DNA of 35,543 nucleotides, taken from assembly GCA_964595365.1 (NCBI GenBank), contig CAZQQC010000016.1, forward strand, positions 1 through 35,543, read 5' to 3'. Under the pieces are notes generated by a model, which saw only the letters and a list, made by a program, of their open reading frames with translations, ran no database searches and was not told where the DNA came from. Below, piece after piece: positions 34,239 through 35,543 of this stretch (position 1 is the stretch's first letter; every line of letters begins with the position of its first letter). The DNA comes from Fen-1258 sp964595365 (lineage in GTDB: Bacteria; Bacteroidota; Ignavibacteria; Ignavibacteriales; Melioribacteraceae). The translations under genes and the position numbers were made by a program.

Positions 34239-35042
34239 TCACCAGCATGTCCAGCCGCCGTCTACTATTAGGTTTGCGCCGGTCATGTAGCTTGATGCAT
34301 CGCTTGCCAAAAATATTAAGGCGCCCTTGTAATCGGTTGGATTAGCCATTCTGCCAAGCGGAGTTTTATCAGAATATTTTTTTACGAAAAACTTATCCTG
34401 CACATTTTCAACGCCGCCGGGAGTAAGCGTATTCACGCGAACACCGTCTTTGCCCCAGTAAGCGGCAAGATATTTTGTAAACATGATTACTGCGCCTTTG
34501 GTTGCAGAATATGCTGGCGGTTTGTAGAACGATTGCGATCCATCTTCTTTAATGTAAAGAGATTGATCCGGCGCCATAATACCATACGTTGACGCAATGT
34601 TAATTATGCTTCCGCTTTTTTGTTTCGCCATTACTGTTCCAAGAACCTGCGAACACAAAAAAACACCGGTCAGGTTTACATCAACCGATTTTTGCCAGAG
34701 CTCGAGCGGATAATTTTCAAACATGGATTGTTCGCTTGCAGCCTTCGGATTTTCCAACATGTCATTTATAGCGGCATTGTTAACCAGAATGTCGATGTGT
34801 TTAAATTTTGCTATTACAGAATCACGTAGCTTCTTGATCGAATCCGGATTTGTAACATCCACCGCAATGCCTATTGATTCCGTTTGTAAAGTCACGGCAA
34901 ATTTATCACAATCGTTTTTATTGATATCTGCAACGACAACATTAGCGCCAGCTTCACTTAATGCTTTGCAATGTTCTTTCCCGATTAAACCCAACGCGCC
35001 GGTTACAATTGCAGTTTTATTTTTTAACGAAAACAGCTCCAT
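34239..35042 (-). CDS. Short-chain dehydrogenase/reductase
   Basis: A 267-residue NAD(P)-dependent oxidoreductase of the classical SDR family. The Rossmann motif TGALGLIG, the NNAA motif (about residues 89-92), the active-site serine in IINIASTYG, and YSATK with catalytic Y and K are all present, as is LIVDGGWTCW at the C-terminus. With GGAG just upstream, the second ATG (35042) is better spaced than the first (35045). It lies between the aminotransferase and the KdsC-like phosphatase, which suggests a role in making the sugar precursor. Substrate unknown. It is 92 bases from the phosphatase gene, so a separate promoter is possible. Confidence 0.9.
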   Translation of the reverse strand: MELFSLKNKTAIVTGALGLIGKEHCKALSEAGANVVVADINKNDCDKFAVTLQTESIGIAVDVTNPDSIKKLRDSVIAKFKHIDILVNNAAINDMLENPKAASEQSMFENYPLELWQKSVDVNLTGVFLCSQVLGTVMAKQKSGSIINIASTYGIMAPDQSLYIKEDGSQSFYKPPAYSATKGAVIMFTKYLAAYWGKDGVRVNTLTPGGVENVQDKFFVKKYSDKTPLGRMANPTDYKGALIFLASDASSYMTGANLIVDGGWTCW

Positions 35043-35126
35043 CATAACTCCAAATTCTAAATCTCAAATTTAAAACTCCAAAATCTAATTACTACCAACC
35101 AATGACTAATTGCAATCGACTATTAA

Positions 35127-35543
35127 CTATCTTTTCACCGGCTTCATATTAAAATTATTCACTTTGCGGAAAACTGGCTGCACAGGTTCACCCCGTAATT
35201 GTTTCTCGATGTTGTTTTGCTCAACAGCTTTTTTGAGAATCGTTAAAACTTCTTCGTAAACTTTCAAAGTGTATTCAATGTCGGCATCGGTGTGAGAGAA
35301 GGACATGTTATGAAATCCTTGCCATAAAATTCCCCGCTTAAACATTTCCTGCTGAACAAGACTTTTTTGCAGCAAAGGGTCGCCGCTTTTCGAATCAAAG
35401 GTTATCAGAGAGCGCCAATTGTATCCTGTTGCTTTTGTGTAATCCATTTCAAGCCTTTGAGAAATAGAATTGTAACCGTTTTTTAGCTTTTTGCCTTGTT
35501 CGCTTAGATATTTCGGAACATTCTTATCGCGTAACTCTTCGAT
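35127..35543 (-). CDS. Class III aminotransferase, C-terminal part (cut by window edge)
   Basis: The open frame runs off the right edge and gives about 138 codons of the C-terminus. It begins IEELRDKNVPKYLSEQGKK at the edge and includes MFKRGILWQGFHNMSFSHTD. This resembles the end of class III (glutamate-1-semialdehyde aminotransferase-like) PLP enzymes, where the small domain has (E)xxxRGI and S..HTD.DI..TL. The PLP-binding lysine lies outside the window. In nonulosonate clusters such enzymes aminate the sugar precursor, which fits the neighbours. The start and full length cannot be seen. Confidence 0.75.
   Translation of the reverse strand: MEELRDKNVPKYLSEQGKKLKNGYNSISQRLEMDYTKATGYNWRSLITFDSKSGDPLLQKSLVQQEMFKRGILWQGFHNMSFSHTDADIEYTLKVYEEVLTILKKAVEQNNIEKQLRGEPVQPVFRKVNNFNMKPVKR

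Noticed and set aside
3649..35543. Defence island, CRISPR or toxin-antitoxin system
   Set aside because: No repeats with spacers, no nuclease/helicase clusters and no small paired toxin genes were seen in the window.

Overview
The window reads as a piece of chromosome from an AT-rich, Gram-negative member of the Bacteroidota/Ignavibacteriota side of the tree, probably Ignavibacteria-like. The reasons are: two good matches to the Bacteroidota-type -7 promoter element TAnnTTTG (upstream of the aconitase and of the DUF4139 gene), a NusG-like protein of the UpxY kind, outer-membrane and LPS genes, a mitochondrial-type aconitase and a PpiD-like chaperone. This placement is inferred from gene content and motifs, not from a marker-gene phylogeny. 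No rRNA, tRNA or CRISPR array was seen.

Layout. 1-3.3 kb: a decayed ORF6N-domain gene at the left edge, an OPT-family transporter and an unknown membrane protein (all minus). 3.3-7.4 kb: a short region of uncertain small ORFs, gmhA (plus), a REP-associated tyrosine transposase (minus) with a REP-like hairpin beside it, then aconitase (plus) with an unusual lysine-rich tail and its own terminator hairpin. 7.4-11.4 kb: a minus-strand run aroK-aroB-GHL10 glycosidase-DUF192. 11.5-14 kb: a frameshifted outer-membrane-protein relic, a terminator and a PpiD-like periplasmic isomerase (minus). 14.2-16.6 kb: a two-helix membrane protein and a sodium:solute symporter (plus). 16.6-22.3 kb: a minus-strand run hrcA-grpE-dnaJ-HhH protein-PilM-like-rsmD-coaD. 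22.5-30.3 kb: another minus-strand run, read as NtrB-like kinase, NtrC-like activator, hybrid kinase, NusG-like factor, YhaM-like nuclease, TPR protein and Sir2 deacylase. 30.4-32.1 kb: a DUF4139 protein (plus). 32.3-35.5 kb: a nonulosonate or surface-glycan cluster (class III aminotransferase, SDR, KdsC-like phosphatase, NeuB-like synthase) ending in a decayed sterol-desaturase gene.

How it fits together. Most genes are core metabolism and envelope maintenance: the shikimate pathway, CoA synthesis, heat shock, LPS heptose, surface nonulosonic acid and periplasmic folding. The less ordinary parts are the aconitase tail, the HhH gene with no standard start codon, a C-terminal frameshift in Sir2, three gene relics, two copies of a MITE-like repeat of about 90 bp at 16.6 and 23.3 kb, and the symporter with a possible small partner subunit. 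I do not see a clear new defence or mobile system. The aconitase tail and the symporter pair are the best candidates for undescribed biology.
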